Positions 8,901-16,462 of a DNA stretch of 64,000 nucleotides are shown here, piece after piece. Made by a program: the position numbers and the translations under genes. The DNA is from Anaerostipes amylophilus. GTDB lineage: Bacteria > Bacillota > Clostridia > Lachnospirales > Lachnospiraceae. How positions within the stretch are numbered: position 1 is the first letter of the stretch; each line of letters opens with the position of its first letter. The DNA lies in the NCBI RefSeq assembly GCF_025567365.1, contig NZ_JAOQJG010000001.1:372001-436000 (forward strand). Reading direction: 5' to 3'. The notes beneath the pieces were generated by a model. That model did no database searches. It saw only the letters and a program-made list of their open reading frames with translations, and had not been told where the DNA came from.

Positions 8901-9357
8901 TACGATAATGATTTTCTAAAATACCACCTTTATGCCAGAAAAATAATCGGGATGTATCATTTCTTGCTGTATCTACGTCAAATACGACTCCTAAACATTC
9001 TTTTTCCTCTGATTCTGTCTGAATAAACTCAAGCACAATCGTTGTGGAGAAGTTTTTATTTCTTAAATAAGTAACTTCGTCTTTCTCCCCAACCGCAACC
9101 ATTCCTCTTAAATACTCGATCAGATTTCGGTCGGAATCATCTGCTGCCGCTTTGTTAAAGAATCCACGGCCATCTGTATTTGCATATAACACGATCTGCA
9201 TCGCATCGATCACAGTTGATTTTCCACTTCCAGAATGTCCGGTAAAAAAGTTGATTCCGTTATTAAATGTTAATACTTTCTGATCTATATAATGCCAGTT
9301 ATTCAGGCATATCTTCGATAGTGCCAAAAACGGCTGATTCGTCTTCACTGAACTCAC
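5998..9357 (-). CDS. jetC: JetC/MksB-like SMC-type ATPase
   Basis: A 1119-residue SMC/MukB-type protein. The Walker A loop GHSGSGKS is at about residue 40. Long charged coiled-coil stretches fill roughly 260-500 and 640-880, around a hinge-like middle. The ABC signature SGGEGQ is near residue 1000 and the Walker B VVLDEAF near 1050. It starts at a GTG (9355-9357) with AAGGAGGG 8 nt upstream, inside the 3' end of jetB (59 bp overlap), which indicates strong translational coupling. In Wadjet systems JetABC extrudes DNA loops and JetD cuts plasmid DNA. No jetD follows this gene, so the complex may be an orphan Mks-type condensin or use a distant nuclease. Confidence 0.9.
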   Translation of the reverse strand: MSSVKTNQPFLALSKICLNNWHYIDQKVLTFNNGINFFTGHSGSGKSTVIDAMQIVLYANTDGRGFFNKAAADDSDRNLIEYLRGMVAVGEKDEVTYLRNKNFSTTIVLEFIQTESEEKECLGVVFDVDTARNDTSRLFFWHKGGILENHYRTEEHAMTISELRKYMQKNFKKEDFYFGTSNERFRKQMYDIYLGGLDMEKFPRLFKRAIPFKMNIKLEDFVKEYICMEQDIHIEDMQESVMQYGRMRQRIEDTLKEAKSLEEIKDSFDKFKIKKEEQDYCQYRMNKLDVLKLKSDIHLLQKKIEDGEKKLKTEEENETVLEKKLEQLSKEYDALVAQIAGSGYDQITTRKKDVQELLGQLNHSVQRWEQTSKSLKKWCELDITPNQAIWDIEKFEQGNITEDDLNRLKHTLDILRKETEEERQDNTSTLRALKKQEKSISDELKELKKGNKAYPKEVLDARYELQTKLSEKRGNFVKVNVLADLLDMKDETWHKAVEGYLGSNKLTLIVEPKYVKDAMEIYRDMDQKKYWRISIADTQKINKQDIKVEENALSEEVLAEESYVKKLIESLMGRVIKCETIDELRKCHTGITPDGMLYKNFQLKRLDPKQYTRNSYIGDNSLRHRIKELEKEKDKIFDKIDPLEKEVLSADVILKYEYLPQPAEEYLKQQETLERAKKRQEEYEDLENQLTKLREGALKGLEEERDLNRATQEDCKREINEMKETIWATQNALKECRQQIIDQNEALIRAQNELPANGEYDQQFTQEIEKTDTDDYERLKKRAARKYYDAGTKKEEEYRKLVEVRTAYLREYPNRTFSAIDENNDAYDKLYNELSSDHMEIYREKAAKQAKTAMEHFKDDFVYKIRSAIREAYQRRDELNRMISGLDFGKDKYQFKITRNTGADGKYYPMFMDDSLNIDPSVLNTTMDDQMNLFSMEHENKYGELMNELIEIFIPPEGASAEELENAKHDMKKYSDYRTYLSFDMEQIVDGDEKLTIGLSKMIKKNSGGEGQNPLYVALLASFAQTYGIHLSPKVRRNPSIRLVVLDEAFSKMDAEKVASCIDLIRSLGFQAIISATNDKIQNYLENVDKTFVYANPNKKNISIQEFEKCEFDNLVTEE

Positions 9358-9955
9358 TGTCTATTCCCTCCTTACTGAAACTTTCGATCAATCTGCGGAT
9401 ATCATCGCCTAGTAACACAACATTCACGCATGGATAGATCATCATTCTTGTTTCTTCGTTTAATTCTTCTAACACATCGAGAGGTTCGATGATCTGATAT
9501 CTCTTTAATAATGCAATGGAACGTCGCATCTCTGTAATCGATGGAAGTGTGTTCATTAAATGAAAATCGTTGATCTTCTCATGGATTTCTCCTAAGGATG
9601 TATACACACTTGTATTTGATGATGCCTCTGCCATATGTTCATCGTACAATAATTTTAAGATCAAAAGATAAATGGTTGATAATCTGGAAATCTTTTCTCC
9701 GATCACGGTTTCACCTTCAATATAAAAGACTCCAAGATGCAGATTTTCTCTTAATGTAATTCCTGAAATCTTAAAGTATTCTCTTAAAAACTCCTGATGC
9801 AGATCGACTGTCCTAAATTCTTTGTTGTATGTAAGTCTTCCACTTTTTTTATCGTATTTTCTTTCTAATATAAATGTCTGTCTCAAAAGAGTACGGATGA
9901 CTTTGGTCACCGCATCTTTTTCTTCATCATTTAATTCATCATAGTATGGAATCAT
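9299..9955 (-). CDS. jetB: JetB/MksE-like subunit (DUF4194 type)
   Basis: A 218-residue winged-helix-like accessory subunit of an SMC complex. The pattern (acidic N-terminus, FILERKYDKKSGRLTYNKEFRTVDLHQEFLREYF, then SIALLKRYQIIEPLD) and the place between the kleisin-like and ATPase genes fit JetB/MksE. The ATG overlaps the stop of jetA by 4 bp (ATGA) and the 3' end overlaps jetC by 59 bp. The subunit would bind the kleisin JetA. Confidence 0.85.
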   Translation of the reverse strand: MIPYYDELNDEEKDAVTKVIRTLLRQTFILERKYDKKSGRLTYNKEFRTVDLHQEFLREYFKISGITLRENLHLGVFYIEGETVIGEKISRLSTIYLLILKLLYDEHMAEASSNTSVYTSLGEIHEKINDFHLMNTLPSITEMRRSIALLKRYQIIEPLDVLEELNEETRMMIYPCVNVVLLGDDIRRLIESFSKEGIDSEFSEDESAVFGTIEDMPE

Positions 9956-11310
9956 GATTTTGGTTTCCTCCTTACAAATGTTAATGCCGGGTAACGATAA
10001 CTTCCATTATCGATCAACTCATCTTCTCTCTCGATCACTTTATATTTGCTGTTTCTTCTTGTGCTGTAATCATAAGCAAGAATCAGTTTCTCAAATGCTT
10101 CTTCATCGGTAATATCGATGTCTTTCACTTCCATATGGTCATCTTCCATATAAGATTCCACAAAATCTTCGATCTCTTCCTGACTGAATCTCGTATGAAT
10201 CTTGTTAAGTCTTAGCACATCTTCTCTTGATAATTCTTCCTGCTGCTGTTCTTCCTCTACCTGACTTGCAAAGTCTCTTCGTTTTCTCTTCTTATATAAA
10301 GACTTCTCTGAAAGCACTTCGAAATGAGATAAGTTCATGCTCTGACCGACTTTCTCAATCTTTTCCTCGCTGTCCTTCGAATCACCGATCGTCTTTAATA
10401 ACTGGATCATCAGACCTCTTGTGTCGGATTCTCCATTTAACATGTAATTCATACGGGTTACCGTTGCCCTGATATATTTGGAATGTTCTTTATCCATGTT
10501 GGAAATTCGATGTTCAATATCATCAAATCCACGCTCGATCGCATTGATGATGCTTAGGACATCTTCACCTTTTTCTTTGTCTGCTTTCTTCTGTACCTGC
10601 TCCATCCATAGAATGTCTTCTCGCATTTCTCTTAAACATTTCTTGATGTCGTTTTTATATAGATAGAAGTTATCATTTGTCTTTAAAATATGGTATTTCT
10701 TCTCGACAATCTCTTCGACATATCCTTCCAAATGTTCTGCTAAAACTTCTTCGTATGATTTCTGTTTTAACAGTCGGCCAAAGAAATGATCCATGTTGTG
10801 AAGCATATCCTGCAGGGCTTTATTTAATTTCTTTGTGTTAACTAATGCTGTTTTTAACATGGCTAAGTTCATCTTCTTATCATGCCAGAATGAAAACAAT
10901 GTCGCGTATACATTCTGGATGTAGATTTCTGTGTCATCTGTTGATGGATTGACCAGTTCCTCAAATGCTGTTAAAAATACCGCTGCATAATCTGGAATAA
11001 TGATATTGGTCGTTAATGTTGAGAAATCCTCAATCCTCTTTAACCAGCCAGTTTTGATCAGCCAGTTTAAGATCCTGTTTGGCGGTGTCTGGCTTGCATC
11101 AGTTTCTGATTCAAATTCTTCAGGCGATAACCAGATCCGCTGGCTTTCGTTCCAGTCTTCTAGTACCTGAAGGCATACTTCTTTACTTAAATAATAATTG
11201 TTATATTCATATTCTTCGTTGATCTTTAGCAGAGCTTCCATGTAAAGTTCCCTGTTCATCGAACGAAATAAACTCCAGAATGAATCTGGAATATCGTAGG
11301 CAAATTTCAT
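9952..11310 (-). CDS. jetA: JetA/MksF-like kleisin subunit
   Basis: A 452-residue protein starting MKFAYDIPDSFWSLFRSMNR, which resembles the JetA family of Wadjet systems in Firmicutes. The N-terminal half contains a winged-helix-like region with ILNWLIKTGWLKRIEDFSTL. The middle is helical and the C-terminus is strongly charged (KKRKRRDFASQVEEEQQQEE). JetA bridges the SMC heads and JetB. It is the first gene of the operon. Two copies of AAGAAGGAAGTTA lie just before the ATG, so the ribosome site is duplicated. Confidence 0.85.
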   Translation of the reverse strand: MKFAYDIPDSFWSLFRSMNRELYMEALLKINEEYEYNNYYLSKEVCLQVLEDWNESQRIWLSPEEFESETDASQTPPNRILNWLIKTGWLKRIEDFSTLTTNIIIPDYAAVFLTAFEELVNPSTDDTEIYIQNVYATLFSFWHDKKMNLAMLKTALVNTKKLNKALQDMLHNMDHFFGRLLKQKSYEEVLAEHLEGYVEEIVEKKYHILKTNDNFYLYKNDIKKCLREMREDILWMEQVQKKADKEKGEDVLSIINAIERGFDDIEHRISNMDKEHSKYIRATVTRMNYMLNGESDTRGLMIQLLKTIGDSKDSEEKIEKVGQSMNLSHFEVLSEKSLYKKRKRRDFASQVEEEQQQEELSREDVLRLNKIHTRFSQEEIEDFVESYMEDDHMEVKDIDITDEEAFEKLILAYDYSTRRNSKYKVIEREDELIDNGSYRYPALTFVRRKPKS

Positions 11311-11371
11311 ATGTAACTTCCTTCTTTGATCTAACTTCCTTCTTAGGTTATATATTATTCTCTGACTCTTT

Positions 11372-11400
11372 ATTTTAACCGATTCAATTGACCTCGTAAA
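11372..11400 (-). promoter_or_regulatory. Probable promoter of jetABC
   Basis: TTTACG (11395-11400) and TAAAAT (11372-11377) on the minus strand with a 17-bp spacer, ending about 60 bp before the jetA ATG. It lies back to back with the marR promoter. Confidence 0.5.
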
Positions 11401-11422
11401 GTGATTTTCCGTGAAATAGCAA

Positions 11423-11491
11423 TTGACACAAGTCTGATTTCGGACTATAATTATTATAATTTTCTAGTCTGATTTCGGACTATAATTATTA
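11423..11491 (+). promoter_or_regulatory. marR promoter with two identical operator repeats
   Basis: TTGACA (11423-11428), a 17-bp spacer and TATAAT (11446-11451). A 26-bp sequence beginning AGTCTGATTTCGGACT occurs twice without a mismatch, at 11431-11456 and 11466-11491. The first 16 bp of each form an imperfect palindrome (7-bp arms, one mismatch). One copy fills the spacer and overlaps the -10, the other lies just downstream, so a bound repressor would block RNA polymerase. The natural candidate is the MarR protein encoded next. Confidence 0.85.
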
Positions 11492-11516
11492 CTATATTTC
11501 AAGAAAGGAAATTACT

Positions 11517-11975
11517 ATGAAATCAAAACAAAATCGTACCTTAAAAGAATTTGATTCTCTCTATAAGATGATCGATGATGTCTACCATGAAATTGCTCTT
11601 TCCATGCATCTTACAGATTCCGCATTTCTCATTTTATATTGTCTGTTAGAACTTGGAGATGGTTGCTCTCAGAAAGATATCTGCAAACTTTACTCCATCT
11701 CAAAACAAACGGTGAATTCTTCCGTAAAATCATTAGAAGATAAAGGAGTTTTGATCCGTAAAGCCGGCGTCGGAAGGGATATCCACTTATTTTTTACAGA
11801 GTTTGGGCGAGAATTTTCTGAAAAACATATCGGTCCTGTCTTTGATATGGAAAATGCTACATTTGAATCTATGGAGCCTTCGGAGTGTGAACAGCTGCTT
11901 TCTCTTACGAGAAAATATGTTCAGATTTTAAAGAAAAATATGAAACAATATGTCTTAGAGGAAAAGGAGATTTAG
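11517..11975 (+). CDS. MarR family transcriptional regulator
   Basis: A 152-residue winged-helix protein. The recognition region is CSQKDICKLYSISKQTVNSSVKSLEDKGVL, followed by the wing IRKAGVGRDIHLFFTEFG. AAGGAAATTACT precedes the ATG. MarR proteins repress efflux genes and release DNA on binding phenolic or toxic ligands. It sits 6 bp before a MATE exporter and behind two identical palindromes, which is a self-regulated efflux operon layout. Confidence 0.92.
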   Translation: MKSKQNRTLKEFDSLYKMIDDVYHEIALSMHLTDSAFLILYCLLELGDGCSQKDICKLYSISKQTVNSSVKSLEDKGVLIRKAGVGRDIHLFFTEFGREFSEKHIGPVFDMENATFESMEPSECEQLLSLTRKYVQILKKNMKQYVLEEKEI

Positions 11976-11981
11976 TTTATC

Positions 11982-13313
11982 ATGAAGATTCAGTTATCGG
12001 ATCATTTTACTTACAAACGTCTGATTCATTTTGTATTTCCATCGATCATTATGATGATCTGTACTTCAATGTATAGTATCATTGATGGATTATTTATTTC
12101 CAATTTCGCTGGGAAAACTGCTTTCGCCGCAGTCAATCTGATCTTGCCTGTTGCAATGGGTGTCGGGGCGATCGGATTTATGATCGGTTCTGGTGGAAGT
12201 GCGATCGTTGCAAAAACGCTTGGTGAAGGTAAAAAAGAAAAAGCAAATGAATATTTTTCTATGCTGATCTTTACTGCTTTGATCGGAGCTACGATCCTGT
12301 CTATCTTTGGATTTATTTTTATAAGGCAGATCTGTATGGCACTTGGGGCGCGTGGACAGCTGCTTGAATATGCGTCTACTTATGGACGTATTATGTTTGT
12401 ATCACAGCCAATGTTTATGATGCAGACGATCTTTTATAACTTCTTTATTACAGCTGAGAAACCTTCTTATAGTCTTCGTATGTCTTTGATCTCTGGCGTG
12501 ATCAATATTGTGTTTGACTATCTCTTTATCGGAGTTATGCATTATGGTGTTGCCGGGGCTGCGGTTGCAACTGCCATGGGTGAGTATGTTGGCGGGCTTG
12601 TACCGTTGATCTATTTTGCACGAAAGAATAACAGCAGCCGTCTTCGTCTTGTGAAACCTGTCTGGAGAAAAGATATTTTATTAAAAACCTGTTTAAATGG
12701 TTCTTCGGAATTTATGACAAATGCTTCTTCTTCCATTGTAAATATGCTTTATAATACACAGTTAATGCGCCTTGCTGGTGCGGATGGTGTTGCGGCTTAT
12801 GGAGTTATTATGTATGCAAACTTTATCTTTGCTGCAATCTTCCTTGGATATTCCATGGGAAGCGCACCGATCACCAGTTATAATTATGGAGCTGGAAATC
12901 ATTCGGAATTGAAAAATATGTTGAAGAAAAGTTTATCATTAATTGCCGGAACTGGAGTTTTCCTGACTTTGATCTCTGAGTTTTTTGCTCATCCGTTAAT
13001 TAATATCTTTGTTGGATATGATGCGGATCTATTTGCTATGACATTACATGGATTTAGATTGTATGCTCTCGTATTCTTGATCAATGGATTTAATATCTGG
13101 GCTTCTTCTTTCTTTACGGCTTTAAATAATGGAATTGTTTCTGGGATCATTGCTTTTCTTCGAACTTTGTTGTTTCAGATTGGATGTATTCTGCTGCTGC
13201 CACTTATACTTGGATTGAATGGAATTTGGATGGGAGTTGTTATAGCGGAGATGTTGACTTTAATTGTTACGGTTTATTTTTTGCGGAGCCGAAGGAAAGT
13301 TTATCATTATTAA
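11982..13313 (+). CDS. MATE family multidrug efflux transporter (MarR-linked)
   Basis: A 443-residue, 12-segment membrane protein of the MATE family. It has the two related halves typical of these cation-coupled antiporters, each beginning with a segment such as IIMMICTSMYSIIDGLFISNFAGKT or NASSSIVNMLYNTQLMRLAGADG. The conserved GSAPITSYNYGAG is present. AAAAGGAG precedes the ATG. It is the downstream partner of the marR gene, so it probably exports the compound that the regulator senses. Two other MATE genes lie in this window. Confidence 0.92.
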   Translation: MKIQLSDHFTYKRLIHFVFPSIIMMICTSMYSIIDGLFISNFAGKTAFAAVNLILPVAMGVGAIGFMIGSGGSAIVAKTLGEGKKEKANEYFSMLIFTALIGATILSIFGFIFIRQICMALGARGQLLEYASTYGRIMFVSQPMFMMQTIFYNFFITAEKPSYSLRMSLISGVINIVFDYLFIGVMHYGVAGAAVATAMGEYVGGLVPLIYFARKNNSSRLRLVKPVWRKDILLKTCLNGSSEFMTNASSSIVNMLYNTQLMRLAGADGVAAYGVIMYANFIFAAIFLGYSMGSAPITSYNYGAGNHSELKNMLKKSLSLIAGTGVFLTLISEFFAHPLINIFVGYDADLFAMTLHGFRLYALVFLINGFNIWASSFFTALNNGIVSGIIAFLRTLLFQIGCILLLPLILGLNGIWMGVVIAEMLTLIVTVYFLRSRRKVYHY

Positions 13314-13342
13314 TTTTTGGCGGTTATTTTTCTGTCTTGGCA

Positions 13343-13530
13343 TCATGATTCTTTTGATACTCGTGTGATTCCCGTCATGATAGCTCGTTCAAGATATGGA
13401 TTTGTTTTAAATGTTGCATTAAATAAACCTCTCATAAATCCGGTAAATTCATCCCAATATCCATTGATCATCTACAATGATATTCTTTAAAAGCAGTTTA
13501 ACATATTCATATTTAATATTTTTTGCTCTT
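13343..13530 (-). pseudogene. Fragment of an AAA-ATPase / DUF1703-type protein
   Basis: The minus strand of this gap encodes two pieces of a familiar protein in different frames: KYEYVKLLLKNIIVDDQW and then GYWDEFTGFMRGLFNATFKT followed by NPYLERAIMTGITRVSKES and a stop at 13343-13345. The TGITRVSKES motif is characteristic of the large AAA-ATPase/DUF1703 family that is expanded in gut Clostridia. The fragment is frameshifted, lacks both ends and has an in-frame TAA near the upstream side, so it is a relic. The rest of the 13314-13650 gap is AT-rich with no other coding signal. Confidence 0.7.
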
Positions 13531-13655
13531 TATTTGACATTTATATTTATTTTTGTTAATATATTCCATGTAAATATTTTACAGACATATGAATCTCCTA
13601 TTTTTCTATGATCACATCTCAATCTGTTCTCTATAAATATTTCATTTCTTAGATT

Positions 13656-13690
13656 TTACATCAAGTTTTCTATATTAATACTTGATGTAA
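13656..13690. promoter_or_regulatory. 10-bp inverted repeat upstream of a small gene
   Basis: Perfect arms TTACATCAAG (13656-13665) and CTTGATGTAA (13681-13690) around a 15-bp AT-rich spacer, ending 34 bp before the small gene at 13725. There is no U-tract, so an operator is more likely than a terminator. Confidence 0.5.
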
Positions 13691-13724
13691 ACCGCATTTC
13701 AATATACAATGAAAGGAGAAACTC

Positions 13725-13874
13725 ATGAATCAAACAAAATCAAAAAATTTGATTCAAATTGCAGATGAACTTGAGGAAACCCCTGAAAGCATTCAAATAC
13801 TATATGACTGCGTAAAGGAACATTTACAGCAAGATAACGAAGATATTTATGACATTTATAAAAATATGAAATAA
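13725..13874 (+). CDS. Small acidic protein of unknown function (49 aa)
   Basis: ATG preceded by AAAGGAG at good spacing, 49 codons, and a strong terminator just after. The product starts MNQTKSKNLIQIADELEE and is helical and acidic (DNEDIYDIYKNMK at the end), with one Cys and no membrane segment. I do not recognise the family. The ribosome site, inverted repeat upstream and dedicated terminator argue that it is a real monocistronic gene. It could be a small regulator or antitoxin-like peptide, but nothing in the sequence shows this. Confidence 0.7.
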   Translation: MNQTKSKNLIQIADELEETPESIQILYDCVKEHLQQDNEDIYDIYKNMK

Positions 13875-13887
13875 TCAATCTTTTCAT

Positions 13888-13931
13888 CAAGGTAACTAAT
13901 CTCTGTGTTTAGTTACCTTGATCTTTATTTT
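13888..13931 (+). terminator. Intrinsic terminator of the 49-aa gene
   Basis: Perfect 12-bp stem (13888-13899 with 13909-13920), 9-nt loop, followed by ATCTTTATTTT. Confidence 0.9.
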
Positions 13932-13957
13932 ACGTATAAATCAAGTCGTATTATACT
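13929..13957 (+). promoter_or_regulatory. Possible promoter of the second MATE gene
   Basis: TTTACG (13929-13934) and TATACT (13952-13957) with a 17-bp spacer, starting in the T-tract of the preceding terminator and ending 24 bp before the ATG at 13982. Confidence 0.45.
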
Positions 13958-13981
13958 AAAATCATAACGAAATAGAAAGAG

Positions 13982-15358
13982 ATGATCAAAAAAATGAAAC
14001 GAATTGATTTTGAAAATGGATCAGTCACTAAGAATATCTTTGCGGCAGCACTCCCTATGCTTGTTGCTCAGATTTTAAACTTATTATATAACATCGTCGA
14101 TCGTATCTATATCGCACGAATCCCACATGTCGGAACTGCTGCCCTTGGTGCTGTTGGACTTTGTTTTCCGGTGGTTGTAATTATCACTGCTTTCGCCAAC
14201 CTGTTTGGAAGCGGTGGTGCTCCGTTATTTTCTATCAGTAGAGGTCAAAAGAAAAATAAGCAGGCTGTTCATATCATGAATACTTCATTTACCATGGTTT
14301 GTTTTAGTGCTGTCGTATTGATGATGATCGGGCTTTTCTTTGCACGCCCACTTTTAATATTATTCGGAGCTTCCCGTGATGCTCTCGTGTATGCTTTTCC
14401 TTATATGATGATCTATCTGATCGGTACATTGCCATCGATGATCGCGATTGGAATGAATCCGTTTATTAATGCTCAGGGTTATTCAACAACTGGTATGCTT
14501 TCCGTTGCGATCGGTGCCGTTGCCAATCTGCTGCTCGATCCATTGTTTATTTTTGTATTTGGACTGGGTGTACGAGGTGCTGCGATCGCTACTGTGATCT
14601 CTCAATGTCTGTCTGCTTCTTTTGTGTTATTCTTTCTTACAAAAAAAGCAGAATTAAAAGTACGTTTTCTTAAGAAACATGAATTTTCAGAGAGTATCGG
14701 TTACGCCAAAAATATCATCAGTCTTGGAACTGCTGGTTTCATCATGCAGTTAACAAACAGTCTGGTAAGTATTGTCTGCAACAATGTACTTTCTGTCACT
14801 GGAGGAGATATTTATATTTCTGTTATGACAATCATCTCCAGTGTAAGACAGTTGGTAGAAACACCGATCTACGCTATGAACGAGGGTGGATCGCCAATTC
14901 TAAGCTACAACTATGGTGCCAGACGCCCAGCCAGAGTACGGAAAGCAATGATCGTTATAGGCTCTATGATTTTATGCTATACAGCCGTTATGTGGAGTGT
15001 CATCATTTTAGCTCCTGGTGCATTGATCCGTGTATTCAGCTCCGATGCTACACTTGTGAAAGATTCCATTCCTGCATTGAATCAGTATTTTGCTGCATTT
15101 ATCTTTATGGATCTGCAGTATATTGGACAGACGGTGTTTAAATCATTAAATAAGAAGAAACATGCCATCTTTTTCTCATTGCTTCGTAAGGTGGTTATTG
15201 TTGTTCCTTTGACTTATTTTATGCCTTATGTGTTACATATGGGAACTTCTGGAGTGTTTTTGGCAGAGCCTGTTTCTAATGTGATCGGTGGAGGGCTTTG
15301 CTTTGTTACGATGCTTTGTACTGTGTTGCCGGAATTGAAGCAGATGGAGAAATTTTAA
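13982..15358 (+). CDS. MATE family efflux transporter
   Basis: A 458-residue MATE protein with 12 predicted membrane segments. The first half contains QILNLLYNIVDRIYIARIP, the usual MATE opening. The second half has ETPIYAMNEGGSPILSYNYGA, equivalent to the GSAPITSYNYGAG of the MarR-linked paralogue. It is monocistronic between two terminator or repeat regions. Its last codons (EKF, stop) lie inside a dispersed repeat that is also found at the end of rlmD, so the native C-terminus may have been replaced. The substrate is unknown. Confidence 0.9.
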   Translation: MIKKMKRIDFENGSVTKNIFAAALPMLVAQILNLLYNIVDRIYIARIPHVGTAALGAVGLCFPVVVIITAFANLFGSGGAPLFSISRGQKKNKQAVHIMNTSFTMVCFSAVVLMMIGLFFARPLLILFGASRDALVYAFPYMMIYLIGTLPSMIAIGMNPFINAQGYSTTGMLSVAIGAVANLLLDPLFIFVFGLGVRGAAIATVISQCLSASFVLFFLTKKAELKVRFLKKHEFSESIGYAKNIISLGTAGFIMQLTNSLVSIVCNNVLSVTGGDIYISVMTIISSVRQLVETPIYAMNEGGSPILSYNYGARRPARVRKAMIVIGSMILCYTAVMWSVIILAPGALIRVFSSDATLVKDSIPALNQYFAAFIFMDLQYIGQTVFKSLNKKKHAIFFSLLRKVVIVVPLTYFMPYVLHMGTSGVFLAEPVSNVIGGGLCFVTMLCTVLPELKQMEKF

Positions 15359-15466
15359 TTTGTGGTTGATGACGGAAATTATTGGTGGAATGTGTCTCAA
15401 ACATTTCATCAAATCGGTGTTCATAAGTTCCTTTAATCTTATGTCCGTCACATATACGAAATCCTA
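15350..15466 (+). repeat. Dispersed intergenic repeat, copy A
   Basis: The first 42 bp (15350-15391) recur without a mismatch, inverted, at 52141-52182. Its first 19 bp recur with one mismatch at 59971-59989, also inverted. Its last 31 bp (15436-15466, containing TCCGTCACATATACG) recur inverted with two mismatches at 59768-59798. Copies A and C therefore share both ends but differ in length and interior. The element starts at the stop codon of the gene before it. Confidence 0.8.
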
Positions 15467-15485
15467 CAATCGCAAAACAGATTTT

Positions 15486-16451
15486 TTACTTCTTAACTCC
15501 CATATCGTCTTCCCTAAACTGATCAAATGTTCTCATCTGATATGTAGAATTCGTAAATGAGCATCCACGATACATACAATCCACTACATAATTGATCTCT
15601 TTATATTCATCTTTATAATCTGAATCAAAGAAATTGATCTGCATCATGTAGTCTTTTTTTCCATCGCTTGTGAGCAGTACATATTCACATTTTGTTTTGT
15701 CGCTGTCTAAATATCCCATGACGATCATGCTTGATTTACCTTGATATAGTTTTGGTGTTTTGCCGCCTTGTGGGTATGCGTATGTGACGTTCTTTATGGA
15801 TTTTTTCTTTTGTTTGTATAATTTCTGAACGCTTTTTACTGCATTTCCTGATCCTGCTTTTTGTGATGAAATAACTGCTTTGATCTCGTAATCATCGGCT
15901 TTATCACTGTTTGCGTATTCTAATGTGTATTGATTTCCTGTTTTATTTACATAACTGCGGTTAAACAGGTATTTTGGATAGGCGAATTCAAATGAGTTGT
16001 CCTCGCTGCTTACATACTGATAATCATCGCTGTCTGTGCATGCGGATAAATCCATGTCTTCGTTGTCTGTGTAGGATAATACTTGTGATTTCTCTGTGCT
16101 ATCCTTGGCATCGGCTACATCTTCTCCTGCGTTATTTTCTGTTGCTTTCTTTTCCGTTGTTTTTGCTGATGTTTTGTTCTCGGTTGTTGCTGTAGCTTCT
16201 TTTTTGTCTTCTGATTTTAAATATTGGAATCCAAATATTCCAACAACGACAACGATCACGCATGCTAAAGCAATGATCCAGCTTTTTGATGATCGTTTTG
16301 GTTCATTTTGAGGTTCTGTGTAGATCTGCTGTTTGGGTTGTGCTGGCTGCTGTTTTGCCTGTTGCTGTGGCGGTATTACCAGTTTCTCTCCACAGTTTGC
16401 ACAGAATCTTGCATCATCTTTATTTTTGGTTCCACACTTCTTGCAATACAT
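15486..16451 (-). CDS. Membrane-anchored zinc-ribbon protein with extracytoplasmic domain
   Basis: A 321-residue protein. Residues 1-25 form a zinc ribbon (CKKCGTKNKDDARFCANCGEK) and a Gln/Pro-rich linker follows. One membrane segment (WIIALACVIVVVVGIFGFQ, about 55-75) leads to a Lys/Thr/Glu-rich stalk, then a ~180-residue domain with FEFAYPKYLFNRSYVNKTG and a Cys near the end. The topology suggests a cytoplasmic zinc ribbon and an exported C-terminal domain. Function unknown. A second zinc-ribbon gene lies 11 bp upstream on the same strand, with AAGGAGG before this ATG, so the two are one operon. Confidence 0.8.
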   Translation of the reverse strand: MYCKKCGTKNKDDARFCANCGEKLVIPPQQQAKQQPAQPKQQIYTEPQNEPKRSSKSWIIALACVIVVVVGIFGFQYLKSEDKKEATATTENKTSAKTTEKKATENNAGEDVADAKDSTEKSQVLSYTDNEDMDLSACTDSDDYQYVSSEDNSFEFAYPKYLFNRSYVNKTGNQYTLEYANSDKADDYEIKAVISSQKAGSGNAVKSVQKLYKQKKKSIKNVTYAYPQGGKTPKLYQGKSSMIVMGYLDSDKTKCEYVLLTSDGKKDYMMQINFFDSDYKDEYKEINYVVDCMYRGCSFTNSTYQMRTFDQFREDDMGVKK

Positions 16452-16462
16452 CTCTGTCCTCC

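Noticed and set aside
13682..13710. TTGATG-N17-TACAAT as a promoter for the 49-aa gene
   Set aside because: It would start transcription only a few bases before the ATG and cut off the ribosome site, so I did not list it.
15233..15451. 72-codon frame on the minus strand across repeat copy A (ends HKLKFLHLLQF)
   Set aside because: It overlaps the MATE gene and the repeat, has no ribosome site, and its sequence is not kept in repeat copies B and C.
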